From Pseudarthrobacter siccitolerans (lineage in GTDB: Bacteria > Actinomycetota > Actinomycetes > Actinomycetales > Micrococcaceae), in contig NZ_JAUSXB010000001.1 of NCBI RefSeq assembly GCF_030823375.1, positions 744,001-808,000 on the forward strand: a stretch of 64,000 nt of DNA, written 5' to 3'. The translations under genes and the position numbers were made by a program. The notes under the pieces were generated by a model. The model saw only the letters and a list, made by a program, of their open reading frames with translations, was not told where the DNA came from and did no database searches. Shown piece after piece: positions 1 to 8,206 of this stretch; position 1 is the stretch's first letter; every line of letters begins with the position of its first letter.

Positions 1-2577
1 CAGGGATCCGTCCGACGAGTATTCGACGTCTGCCGCCGTCTTAGCCATACCCTGGTAAGTCATCAGGCCCGAGCGGCCGCCGCTCACGAGACCCAGCGTC
101 CCCGTTCGTCCGCGCTCGCAGGGCAAGGCGTCACAGAGTCCCATTGTTGCGCTGAATGCGACAGTGCCCGTGACGGGGTCGACGGCGGTAGCTGCCACCT
201 TCCCGCCGAATGGCGAGTATTCGCCCAACGGGGACCGGTCGGCGAGATCGAACAGCCGCAGATCGTCGTCGCTGTCGATCACTGATACGCGGGTCCCGTC
301 CTTCTCGAGCGACATGCTCACGGGAGTCACACCTTCGTCCGTGAAGCGGGTGATGCTTGTGACATGGGGTGCCCGTGAGAAAACTCTCACCAGGTTGGTG
401 CGCGTTTCGGAGCTGTCCCAGATATGGCGTGCCTCCACTGCGAGCAGCAGGGCCCGATCGAAGTCAGGTTCCTCCAGCGCAGTCGCGGCAACGCGCCGTG
501 CCTCTGCCACCGCTGCACGCTCACCCGCGAGATTTGCCTGGAATCCTGCCACGAGACCCGCTGTGGCAGCCACAACCGCGAGTGCCGCTGCCCCGGCCGT
601 CGCCCAGGACAGGCGGCGAACCATGCTGCGCTCCTTGTTCAGCTGCCTCTGGGTTGCAGCCAGTCCTGCGGTTTCAGCGGCTGCGCAGGCATCGAGGAAT
701 TCCCGCTCAACCGGTGTGAGCGCTGGACTGGCAGCATCCCGCCACCGCTGGGCTGCCGCTTGCCGGTGGCCGCGATATAGCTCGCTGTCCGGGCGTCCCA
801 TCGCTTCCCAGGCAGTGGCTGCCGAACCCAGATGCCGCATGATCCGCTGGCCCTCGATATCATCGGCGAGCCACTCCTTCAGCCGCGGCCACTCGCGGGC
901 GAGCGCTTCGTGGGATACCTGAACGGTCTCCCTTTCGCTTATGAGCAGGCGCGCATCGACCAGCCGGTCAACGATCTTGGCGTGGGCCTGGTCCATTTCG
1001 ATCCGGATGCGCTCGATCCGGCGGGAAATAACCGTACCGTCGGCGGATACTTCCACGAGGCGGAGAAGGATATCGCGCAGCAGACGCTGGCCTTCCGCTG
1101 AGAGCCCGGCGAAGACCTCTTCCGCGGTCTTCGCGACGGCACCCTGGATTTCACCGGATGCCCGGTACCCGTCGACCGTCAGGACGCGGCCTTCGCGTCG
1201 CGACCATACCTGGCGCAGGGCGTGGGAGAGCAGCGGAAGGTTCCGCCCGTCGGCGTCGCGGACGAGGATCTCGACGAGGCCCGGTTCCAGGATGAGCCCA
1301 GCCTGCTGTGCGGGCTTCTCGATCACGTCCCGGAGTCCGTCAGTGCCGAACGCGGTGAGCAGGAGCATGTGCGACTGGATGATCCCGGCAAAGCCCTCGT
1401 GTTCGGCCAGGTCCCCCAGCCTGTCGGCGCGGATGGCAACAACGACCGGTCTTCGGGAAACCTCGCGCAGTAGCGCCTCGAAAAACTTCCGGGTCTCGGA
1501 AGGGTCGTCCGCGGCGAACGCCTGCTCACACTGATCGACAATGAGCAGCGAATCACCAGGGCCTCGAACGAGATCCCGGAGTGCTTCGGTAGGACGCTCG
1601 CCGGGCAGTACTATGACGACTTCCGTGCCGCGTCCGGCGGATCGCGCGCCTATCCCGGCCCTGACGAGCGAGGACTTGCCGACGCCCGATGACCCCGCGA
1701 CCAGCAGCACACCGTGCTCCTCAAGCGCACGCAGCGCTCCTGCCAGCTCCTGCTCGCGCCCGAAATACCGCTCGGCATCCGCCATGCCCGCGGGAGGCAG
1801 CCCGAAGTACGGGCATTCCGGGCTCCCGGCCCGGAACACGTGATCGGTCAGCAGTGAGGGATCCTGCCGCAGGATCGCCTGCTCCAGCTCAGCCAGCTCT
1901 GTGGACGGATCCAGTCCAAGATCGGCGGAGAGGATCGCCCGTGCCCTGCGCACGGCCGCGAGTGCGTCCGCCTGCCGCCCCTGCCGGTACTGCGCCACGC
2001 TCAGCAGGACCCAACGCCGCTCCCGCAGCGGCGCTTCGGCGACGCGCGCCCGGGCCAGTGCGGCGACTTCCTGCACCTCACCGGTCTGCAGCAGGGCATC
2101 CAGGAGTAGCTCCTCGACGCCGAGACGCATCTCCTCGAGGCGGGCGGACGCGATTTGAGCCGGCCCCCAGTCGATAAGTTCAACGAAGGCTTCACCCCGC
2201 CACAGGTCCAGCGCCTCGGCGAGTGAGTGTGCGGCACGTTCGGGTTCACCAAGTTTCAGCTGGTGCGTACCCCTGCTGACGAGGCGCTCGAACTGCTCAG
2301 CATCAACCTCCACGTGCTCCGGGGCCAGCCGGTATCCAAACGGTGTCGTTTCGATCAGTGCAGGTGCGATGAGCCGCCGCAGCCGCATGATGCACCCCGG
2401 AATCACCTTCGACCACGAGGCGGGGAGGCTGTCACCCCAAAGCGCCTCTGCCAGGGATTCAACCGACAGTGCGGCACCCAGGCGGACGGTAAGTGCCCCC
2501 ATCACCGCACGATCGCGCGGGGCAAGGGGTATCCGCCCGTCGTCGAGCGTCAGCGCTCCAAGAACGCGAACCTCCAT
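1..2577 (-). CDS. BTAD / nSTAND1 NTPase / WD40-type transcriptional regulator (partial, C-terminus beyond window)
   Basis: The reading frame is open from an ATG at 2577 to the left edge, giving 859 codons with no stop, so the gene continues outside the window. In order I see an N-terminal winged-helix region of about 85 residues (AEALWGDSLP, SWSKVIPGCIMRLRR), a helical BTAD domain to about residue 240, and a STAND P-loop near residues 296-304 (GSSGVGKSS) followed by SLLIVDQCEQ (Walker B-like). A hydrophobic segment lies near residues 655-678 (AAALAVVAATAGLVAGF), and the protein then enters beta-propeller-like sequence (VEYSSDGSL at the edge). Large BTAD-STAND proteins in Actinobacteria are SARP/AfsR-like DNA-binding switches. 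The membrane segment and WD40-like tail suggest a sensor outside the cytoplasm; that is inference. It is divergent from a lipoprotein gene, with repeated heptamers between the two starts. Confidence 0.85.
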   Translation of the reverse strand, partial: MEVRVLGALTLDDGRIPLAPRDRAVMGALTVRLGAALSVESLAEALWGDSLPASWSKVIPGCIMRLRRLIAPALIETTPFGYRLAPEHVEVDAEQFERLVSRGTHQLKLGEPERAAHSLAEALDLWRGEAFVELIDWGPAQIASARLEEMRLGVEELLLDALLQTGEVQEVAALARARVAEAPLRERRWVLLSVAQYRQGRQADALAAVRRARAILSADLGLDPSTELAELEQAILRQDPSLLTDHVFRAGSPECPYFGLPPAGMADAERYFGREQELAGALRALEEHGVLLVAGSSGVGKSSLVRAGIGARSAGRGTEVVIVLPGERPTEALRDLVRGPGDSLLIVDQCEQAFAADDPSETRKFFEALLREVSRRPVVVAIRADRLGDLAEHEGFAGIIQSHMLLLTAFGTDGLRDVIEKPAQQAGLILEPGLVEILVRDADGRNLPLLSHALRQVWSRREGRVLTVDGYRASGEIQGAVAKTAEEVFAGLSAEGQRLLRDILLRLVEVSADGTVISRRIERIRIEMDQAHAKIVDRLVDARLLISERETVQVSHEALAREWPRLKEWLADDIEGQRIMRHLGSAATAWEAMGRPDSELYRGHRQAAAQRWRDAASPALTPVEREFLDACAAAETAGLAATQRQLNKERSMVRRLSWATAGAAALAVVAATAGLVAGFQANLAGERAAVAEARRVAATALEEPDFDRALLLAVEARHIWDSSETRTNLVRVFSRAPHVTSITRFTDEGVTPVSMSLEKDGTRVSVIDSDDDLRLFDLADRSPLGEYSPFGGKVAATAVDPVTGTVAFSATMGLCDALPCERGRTGTLGLVSGGRSGLMTYQGMAKTAADVEYSSDGSL

Positions 2578-2617
2578 AAACCACACTCTCCGCCCCCGCC
2601 CAGCGTCCGTCAAGACG

Positions 2618-2671
2618 GCTGATATCGGGCAGATACCGCAGGTCTGCGCTCCGATATCGTGCTGATATCGG
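2618..2671. promoter_or_regulatory. Helically phased GATATCG repeats, candidate operator of the BTAD regulator
   Basis: GATATCG occurs at 2621-2627, 2653-2659 and 2664-2670, with a one-mismatch copy (GATACCG) at 2632-2638. Offsets are 11, 21 and 11 bp, so all copies lie on about the same helical face. The 11-mer GCTGATATCGG is repeated exactly at 2618-2628 and 2661-2671. SARP/AfsR-type proteins are known to bind direct heptamer repeats at 11- or 22-bp periodicity. The site lies between the divergent starts at 2577 and 2732. Its link to the regulator is inferred. Confidence 0.55.
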
Positions 2672-2731
2672 CACGCCGTTCACTGTAAGAACAGGCACTC
2701 ATGCTGCACGGATCAAACGAAGGGGATTGAC

Positions 2732-3487
2732 ATGTGGACATCGAACAGGCGCTCCCGCGCCACTCACGGCGGGCGCTCTCACCCGATCGGTGTCGCCGTC
2801 GCAGTGCTGGCGTGCGTCGGCCTCTCGGCGTGCACAGCCGCCGAAGCGCCGTCCCCCGCTTCGACTACGGAGGCTCGCACCGTCGCAGCGCTGCCGGCGA
2901 CCGGCGATATCGACGCCGGCACATACCTCGTCACGGGCTTCACGGTGCCTTTCGAGATCACCGTCCCGGACGGCTGGTCGACCCTTGAAGGCGATGGCCT
3001 GGGCAAGGACGACCCGGATCACCCGGGTGAAGACGCGGTCTTCCTGACTTTTTGGCCCACGGACTATGTGCCAACGGACGCATGCGCATGGCGGGGCAGC
3101 CTCGTCGAGGTTGATCCGTCGGCTGAGGCCTTCGTCGATGCGATGACGGCGCAGACATCAACGGCGAGCACCCCTCCCGTCGAGGTCGTGGTGGGCGATT
3201 ACTCCGGCTTCGAGTTCGACCATTCCGTCGAGGGCGACGTGGACATCACAGCCTGCGACGAAGGCAAGTTTTGCGTCCGCTCCGATGAGTCGGACATATG
3301 CACCCGCTGGTACTCAAGCGTCGCTGAGCGCGAAACCTACCGGGTGGTCGACCTGAACGGCGAACGCGCTGTAATCGGGGTGACCTATTTCCACGAATCG
3401 ATCAATCCGGAGCTGACGAGAGAGGCACGTGCCGTGTTCGACTCGATAGCATTCGGAACCGACCAAACCGCCGAAAAACAGGACTAG
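2732..3487 (+). CDS. Secreted lipoprotein of unknown function
   Basis: The product is 251 residues with a typical lipoprotein signal: a basic n-region (MWTSNRRSRATHGGRSH), a hydrophobic stretch (GVAVAVLACVGLSAC) and a lipobox LSAC, with Cys34 as the acylated residue. A low-complexity Ser/Pro/Thr linker follows. The mature part is acidic, contains several Cys (DACAW, DITACDEGKFC, SDICTRW) that could form disulfides, and ends in an acidic tail. I recognise no named domain. The start at 2732 has an AGGGG Shine-Dalgarno-like sequence 7-8 bases upstream. Its divergent placement next to the BTAD/STAND regulator and the shared repeat cluster suggest it is controlled by that regulator or supplies its extracytoplasmic signal. 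Confidence 0.8.
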   Translation: MWTSNRRSRATHGGRSHPIGVAVAVLACVGLSACTAAEAPSPASTTEARTVAALPATGDIDAGTYLVTGFTVPFEITVPDGWSTLEGDGLGKDDPDHPGEDAVFLTFWPTDYVPTDACAWRGSLVEVDPSAEAFVDAMTAQTSTASTPPVEVVVGDYSGFEFDHSVEGDVDITACDEGKFCVRSDESDICTRWYSSVAERETYRVVDLNGERAVIGVTYFHESINPELTREARAVFDSIAFGTDQTAEKQD

Positions 3488-3494
3488 CCAACCC

Positions 3495-3518
3495 CCTGGC
3501 CAGGGCACCTGCCAGGTG
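3495..3518. terminator. Hairpin between convergent genes
   Basis: CCTGGC at 3495-3500 can pair with GCCAGG at 3511-3516, or CACCTG with CAGGTG across 3506-3518. The two foldings are mutually exclusive. It sits between the lipoprotein stop and the permease stop. There is no clear T-run, so the assignment is weak. Confidence 0.3.
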
Positions 3519-3569
3519 AGTAGCCGGATCAGTGTCAAATGATGAGGCTCCGCTGTTGGCGTTACCCGT

Positions 3570-4358
3570 TCAGCCCCTGACGGCCCCGGACAATGCGAAC
3601 GAGTTGCCGGCGCCCCTGGCCACAATGACGTAAAGGGCCAGCACCGGCAGCGAGTACAAGATGGAGAATGCGGCCAGCTGGCCATAGGCAACTGCCCCGT
3701 GCTGCCCAAAGAAGCTGAAAATGGACACTGCCGCGGGCTGCTTCGCCTCGGACAGGAGCAGCACGAACGGGACGAAAAAATTTCCCCAGGCCTGGATGAA
3801 CACAAAGATGAACACAACGCCGAGCCCCTGGCGCATCAGCGGCAGGACGATGGTGCGCAGCGCCGTCATCCTGGACGCCCCGTCCACCCACGCCGCCTCC
3901 TCCAGGGACACCGGCACGGTGTCCATAAAGTTTTTGGTCATCCAAATGGCCATGGGAAGGGCGGTTGCCGCCATAAACAGGATGGTGGCCGGCATCGAAT
4001 CCAGCAGTTCCAGCTGCACGAAGAGGCCGTAGACCGGCACCATGATGGCCGTGATGGGAAGGCAGGTGCCCAGAAGCACCGCGTACATAAACGGCGTGTT
4101 GAACCTGGACCGGTAGCGGGACAGCGGGTAGGCGGCGAGGACGGCCGCCACAAGCGTCACGGCCGCCGTCCCGGCCGAGAGGAGCAGGCTGTTCCACAGC
4201 GGCCGGAGCAGCAGCCCGGGTGTCATCACGGCAGCAAAATTGTCCAGGGTGACGGCGCCGGGAACCCTTGTCTCGTGGCCGGCCTCAGCGTCAAAGGAAG
4301 CCAGGACAAGCCAGAGCAGCGGCAGTACAAAACAGGCGCCCACGACCAGCAACGCCAC
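3570..4358 (-). CDS. Carbohydrate ABC transporter permease (MalG/CUT1 type)
   Basis: This is the second inner-membrane permease of a CUT1-type sugar importer. With the GTG at 4358 it is 262 residues, has about six membrane spans, and carries the EAA loop for the ATPase (SLEEAAWVDGASRMTALRTI, about residues 150-170). The GTG start puts the first membrane span at residue 2 and has no Shine-Dalgarno. The frame stays open upstream to an ATT at 4452-4454 that overlaps the TGA of the preceding permease, with a strong GGGAGGAG 4 bases before it. Starting there would add 32 residues, including a normal basic cytoplasmic N-terminus. I think the upstream start is more likely but give the GTG boundary as the conventional call. 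It is last in the binding protein-permease-permease operon. Confidence 0.85.
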   Translation of the reverse strand: MALLVVGACFVLPLLWLVLASFDAEAGHETRVPGAVTLDNFAAVMTPGLLLRPLWNSLLLSAGTAAVTLVAAVLAAYPLSRYRSRFNTPFMYAVLLGTCLPITAIMVPVYGLFVQLELLDSMPATILFMAATALPMAIWMTKNFMDTVPVSLEEAAWVDGASRMTALRTIVLPLMRQGLGVVFIFVFIQAWGNFFVPFVLLLSEAKQPAAVSIFSFFGQHGAVAYGQLAAFSILYSLPVLALYVIVARGAGNSFALSGAVRG

Positions 4359-4449
4359 GTCCGCAGGACTGCTGCGGCGGTCCCCGACCTGCCCGGACGG
4401 GCGGCGTCCTGGGAGCGCGCCGCCCCAGGCGCCCTTGCCGGTGCTGCGG

Positions 4450-5331
4450 TCAATGCTTCTCCTCCCTCAGGAGCCGGATATAGCCAACACCGAACACCGT
4501 GCCGATCAGGAGGAGCACTGAGGCCACCGCGGTCCCGTATCCGATGTCACCGAATTTGAAGGCCTCCTGGTAGGCAAGTACCGGGAGGGTGGTGCTGGCG
4601 TTGGCCGGACCGCCTGCGGTCATCACCCAGATCAGGGTGAATACGGCGAGCGTCTGCAGCGTGATGAGCATCAGGTTGGTGGCGATGCTCCCGCGGATCA
4701 TGGGCAGCGTAATGAAGGCCAGCCGCTGCCAGCCGCCTGCACCGTCCATCTGGGCGGCTTCGGCCACTTCCGTTGGAATGTCGTTCAGGGCCGCGCGGTA
4801 CACCAGCATGGAAAAGGCGGTGCCGCGCCAGACGTTGGCCAGCACCACCGCCGCCATGGGCCACGAATAGAGCCAGTCCGACCGGGCCGTCCCCACTCCG
4901 CCCAGCAACTGGTTCAGTGTCCCGTCGCGGCTGAAGTAGGCGTAGGCGGCAAAGGCCGCCACTATTTCCGGAAGCACCCAGGCCGCCACCACCGTCATGC
5001 CCACCAATGAGGAAACGGCCCGGCGCGCACGCCGCATCAGCACGGCGAGGGCCAGCCCCAGCAGGTTCTGGCCCAGGACAGCAGAACCGGCCACGAACAA
5101 CACGGTCAGCCCCAGCGAGAGGGGAAACACCGGGTCCAGCAGCAACCGCTGGTAGTTCTCGAGCCCCACCCATTCCGGGGTGCGGGCGTTCCTGCCTGTT
5201 AGCCCAATATTGGTGAAGGACGCATGGAAAGCCCAGAACACGGGCCCCGCAAGGAAAACGAGCAGAAGCAGGAGGGCAGGCAGGACGGGCAGGTAGCGCA
5301 ACAGCCTGCGTCCCTCGATGCGGGCCGGCAC
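4450..5331 (-). CDS. Carbohydrate ABC transporter permease (MalF/CUT1 type)
   Basis: This 293-residue integral membrane protein has a short basic N-terminus (MPARIEGRRLLRYL), about six membrane helices, and an EAA motif (EVAEAAQMDGAGGWQRLAF, about residues 185-205), which docks the cytoplasmic ATPase. It forms the channel heterodimer with the downstream MalG-like permease. The GTG start at 5331 lies 3 bases after the TAA of the binding-protein gene, with GGAAG upstream. The stop at 4450 overlaps the likely start of the next permease (ATTGA), so translation is probably coupled. No ATPase gene is adjacent, as is common in actinobacterial sugar importers that share an MsiK-type ATPase. Confidence 0.9.
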   Translation of the reverse strand: MPARIEGRRLLRYLPVLPALLLLLVFLAGPVFWAFHASFTNIGLTGRNARTPEWVGLENYQRLLLDPVFPLSLGLTVLFVAGSAVLGQNLLGLALAVLMRRARRAVSSLVGMTVVAAWVLPEIVAAFAAYAYFSRDGTLNQLLGGVGTARSDWLYSWPMAAVVLANVWRGTAFSMLVYRAALNDIPTEVAEAAQMDGAGGWQRLAFITLPMIRGSIATNLMLITLQTLAVFTLIWVMTAGGPANASTTLPVLAYQEAFKFGDIGYGTAVASVLLLIGTVFGVGYIRLLREEKH

Positions 5332-5334
5332 CGC

Positions 5335-6687
5335 TTACTTCCGGACGGTCTTGTCGCCGCCCACGATCTCCGCAACGGCTGCGTCATAGTCCGCCGCCGC
5401 CTGTTCCGGTGGTCTGGCACCGGTGATCACGGCCTCCGTCGCCTCCTGGACCGCCGCGGAGATGCGGGGGTAGTCGGACGTGGCCGGGCGGTAGCGGGTG
5501 ACGGAGACCAGTCCGGAGACATCCTTCACGAACGGGTTGGCCGCCTGGTAGCCGGAGTCCTCCGCGACGTCGCTCCGGACCGCGATCTGGGAACTCTCAA
5601 GCGTGAACTTCAGGGAATTGTCCCGGTTCAACGCCGTGCTGAGGAATTTGAAGGCGAGGTCCGGCTCCTTTGTCCCGGCTCCGACGGCAAGCGTCCAGCC
5701 TCCGGACATGCTCACGGCACCGGGGCTGCCGCCGTCCTGCGTGGGGAACGGCGCAACGGCCATGTCCTGCGCGTAGCCGGGCCATTCGTAGCTGCCGCCG
5801 TCCTGCCAGAACGACGGCGCGTACGAACCCTCCACGGTGGCGCCCAGTTTTCCGGTGGGGAACCACTCGCCGAACACCTTTTTCCAGACGTTCGCGTCCA
5901 GGGCTTCGGCAGGCGTCATCGCCAGTTTCTCGTCATAAAGGGTTTTGAGGAAGCCCAGCGAAGCCTTGAAACCTGCAGACCCCACCACCCACTTTTTTGA
6001 CTCCTCGTCGTAGAGGGTGGATCCGGTGCCGTAGAGGAGTTCGTAAAAACCCTGCATCACGGTTCCTTCGCCGGTGCCCTTTCCGGCGTACATGTTGAAG
6101 GGGATCACCGAGGGATCGTCGGCCTTGATTTTCCGGGCCGTATCCAGGATGTCCTGCCAGTTGCGCGGCTGCCAGGGGAGGCTGATCCCGGCGGCTTCGA
6201 AGACCTTTTTGTTGTACCAAATGGCCCGGGTGTCGGTGCCCAGCGGCACTGCGTAAATGCCGCCGTCGTCCGCGCGCCCTGCCGCCTTGGCGCCGTCGTC
6301 GAACTTGGCCCAGTCCGCCCACCCGTCCAAGCGGCTGTCCAGCTTCAGGAGGTAGCCGGCGTCGACGTCGGAGCGGACCTTGAAGGTGTCCTCGTAGAAG
6401 ATGTCCGGTGCGGTGGACGGCGATCGCAGGGCCAGGGCAAGCTTGGTGCCGTAGTCGTCGTCGTTGCCCTGGATGGGCTGAAGCTCAACCCTGACCCCTT
6501 GGTTGGCCGCCTCAAACTCCTGCTTGGCTGCCTGGAACATCGTCTCCAGCGCGGTGAAGGAATCGGTCTTCTGGTAGACCACCTTCAGGGTCTTCGAGCC
6601 GTCCTCCGGAGAGGCCGGCGTGCACGCCGTGAGGATGAAGAGTGCGGAAGCGATCAGGGACATGCTCTTCAGGCCCGGGCGACGCAT
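5335..6687 (-). CDS. Extracellular carbohydrate-binding lipoprotein of an ABC importer
   Basis: The product is 450 residues. It has a signal peptide with lipobox LTAC (Cys22), then a type-I binding-protein fold typical of family 1 solute-binding proteins (DYGTKLALALRSPSTAPDIFYEDTF, DTRAIWYNKKVFEAAGI, AVSMSGGWTLAVGAGT). It should be anchored outside the membrane and deliver a sugar or oligosaccharide to the two permeases encoded directly downstream. The substrate cannot be read from sequence. It is first of the three importer genes, 110 bases after the ROK regulator. TTCGATCGAA at 6697-6706, just upstream of the ATG, is a perfect palindrome that could be an operator. Confidence 0.92.
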   Translation of the reverse strand: MRRPGLKSMSLIASALFILTACTPASPEDGSKTLKVVYQKTDSFTALETMFQAAKQEFEAANQGVRVELQPIQGNDDDYGTKLALALRSPSTAPDIFYEDTFKVRSDVDAGYLLKLDSRLDGWADWAKFDDGAKAAGRADDGGIYAVPLGTDTRAIWYNKKVFEAAGISLPWQPRNWQDILDTARKIKADDPSVIPFNMYAGKGTGEGTVMQGFYELLYGTGSTLYDEESKKWVVGSAGFKASLGFLKTLYDEKLAMTPAEALDANVWKKVFGEWFPTGKLGATVEGSYAPSFWQDGGSYEWPGYAQDMAVAPFPTQDGGSPGAVSMSGGWTLAVGAGTKEPDLAFKFLSTALNRDNSLKFTLESSQIAVRSDVAEDSGYQAANPFVKDVSGLVSVTRYRPATSDYPRISAAVQEATEAVITGARPPEQAAADYDAAVAEIVGGDKTVRK

Positions 6688-6797
6688 GGTGCTCCATTCG
6701 ATCGAAAGCTGCGGACCCGGTTGTCAGCGGGCCCCAGCCGCGGCAATACGCAAATGCTAGATGGATGTGCTGCCCCGGACAAGGGCAGGCTGCCCTC

Positions 6798-8051
6798 TCA
6801 GCTGTCCAGGAGCAGCCTTTGGGCACGCGGTGCCAGGGTATGTTCCAGGACCAGGGAGGCCGCGCCGATGGCGCCGACGTCCTCGCCGACGCCGGTGCCC
6901 ACCACCTCGACGGGATGGATCAGCCGTGCGGCGCTGTTGGCGTCCAGCAGCGGCGGCACTTTCTCAAGGTAACGTTCGGCCAGGCCATGCCAGAACGGCC
7001 CGCCAAAAACCACCCGGTCAACGTCAAGGGTGTTGGTGACCACGGACACCGCGCGGGCCACCAGCACCGCGGACTTGTCGATGATGGCCAGCGCCTGTTC
7101 GTTACCGGCGTCCGCGAGCTCGCACAGCCGGGAGAAACTCTGCTGTACCTCGGCGCCGCTGTTGCCGGACCGGGAGCCGTCCAGGATGCCGGCGGCCTCG
7201 GCCTCGGCCACCAGGACCTGCGGGATGCAGGAGGATTTGACGCAGCCGCGCAGGCCGCAGTCGCACGGCGGGCCGTCCGGATCCACCACGATGTGGCCGA
7301 TCTCGCCCGCGTTGCCTGACGTGCCCCGCACCACCTCGTCGTTGAGCACGATCCCGCAGCCGATGCCGGTGCCCATGTACATAAAAATGAAGCTGCCCGC
7401 TCCGCTCGGACCGCCGGCCCAGGTTTCCGCAACGGCTGCGCTGGTGACGTCCTTGTCCATCAGGACGGAGTAGCCGGTGGCCTCGGACAGTGCGTTGCGC
7501 AGTTCCACCCGGTCCCAGCCGGGAAGGAGCGGCGGGTCAACCACCGTGCCGTTGTCCAGGTCGATGGGGCCGGGGGCCGCCACGCCGAGGCCTGCGATCC
7601 TGTCCCGGTCCACCCCTGAGTCTTCCACCAGCTGGGCGATCTCGGCGGCGATGGTGGAAATAACGGCTGACGGGTCATTGCCGCCGGGCGTCTTGATGCG
7701 GGAGTGCTGCACCACCGCACCCACCAGGTCCAGGACCACGAACGTGGTCACGGCCGGGTCCAGGTGGACGCCGACGGCGAACATCCCGTGGGGATTAAGG
7801 CGGAGGATGGTGCGGGGCTTGCCGGGGCCGCTGCCTTCCTTGCCGGCCTCGACAATGAGGTTCTGGTCCAGGAGGCGGCGGGAGATGTTCGAAATGGTCT
7901 GCGGCGAGAGGCCCACGATCTGCGCGAGTTCCACCCTGCTCAGGCCGAAGGAGGACCGGCGGATGGCCTCGAGGATCACGGTCAGGTTGAAGTCGCCCAT
8001 CCGGGGCAGGTTCGTGCCGCGTCTGGGCGAGGATTGGCGGATCTCAGTCAC
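6798..8051 (-). CDS. ROK-family transcriptional regulator of the adjacent sugar importer
   Basis: The product is 417 residues. It has an N-terminal winged helix (SRVELAQIVGLSPQTISNIS, about residues 38-57) followed by a ROK sugar-kinase-like fold (GVHLDPAVTTFVVLDLVGAV; GLGVAAPGPID). The ROK zinc cluster is present near residue 260 (CDCGLRGC, preceded by GEIGHIVVDPDG). Proteins of this architecture (NagC/XylR/Mlc type) are sugar-responsive repressors. The GTG start at 8051 has GAAGGGG 5 bases upstream. It is encoded just before, and on the same strand as, the binding protein and permeases, so it probably controls that importer. The inducing sugar is unknown. Confidence 0.9.
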   Translation of the reverse strand: MTEIRQSSPRRGTNLPRMGDFNLTVILEAIRRSSFGLSRVELAQIVGLSPQTISNISRRLLDQNLIVEAGKEGSGPGKPRTILRLNPHGMFAVGVHLDPAVTTFVVLDLVGAVVQHSRIKTPGGNDPSAVISTIAAEIAQLVEDSGVDRDRIAGLGVAAPGPIDLDNGTVVDPPLLPGWDRVELRNALSEATGYSVLMDKDVTSAAVAETWAGGPSGAGSFIFMYMGTGIGCGIVLNDEVVRGTSGNAGEIGHIVVDPDGPPCDCGLRGCVKSSCIPQVLVAEAEAAGILDGSRSGNSGAEVQQSFSRLCELADAGNEQALAIIDKSAVLVARAVSVVTNTLDVDRVVFGGPFWHGLAERYLEKVPPLLDANSAARLIHPVEVVGTGVGEDVGAIGAASLVLEHTLAPRAQRLLLDS

Positions 8052-8206
8052 GGCGTCCCCTTCGTCTTCGGCACAAACTTACTGATGTCTGAATCGTACG
8101 TTACGCACCGGCACAGACACATAGGAACGGCCGACGGCGCGGCGCCGCCTTGCGGGGCAGGGCCTGCTGGGAGTTGACGTGGGAAGGTTCGCTGCCGCGG
8201 CAAGAG

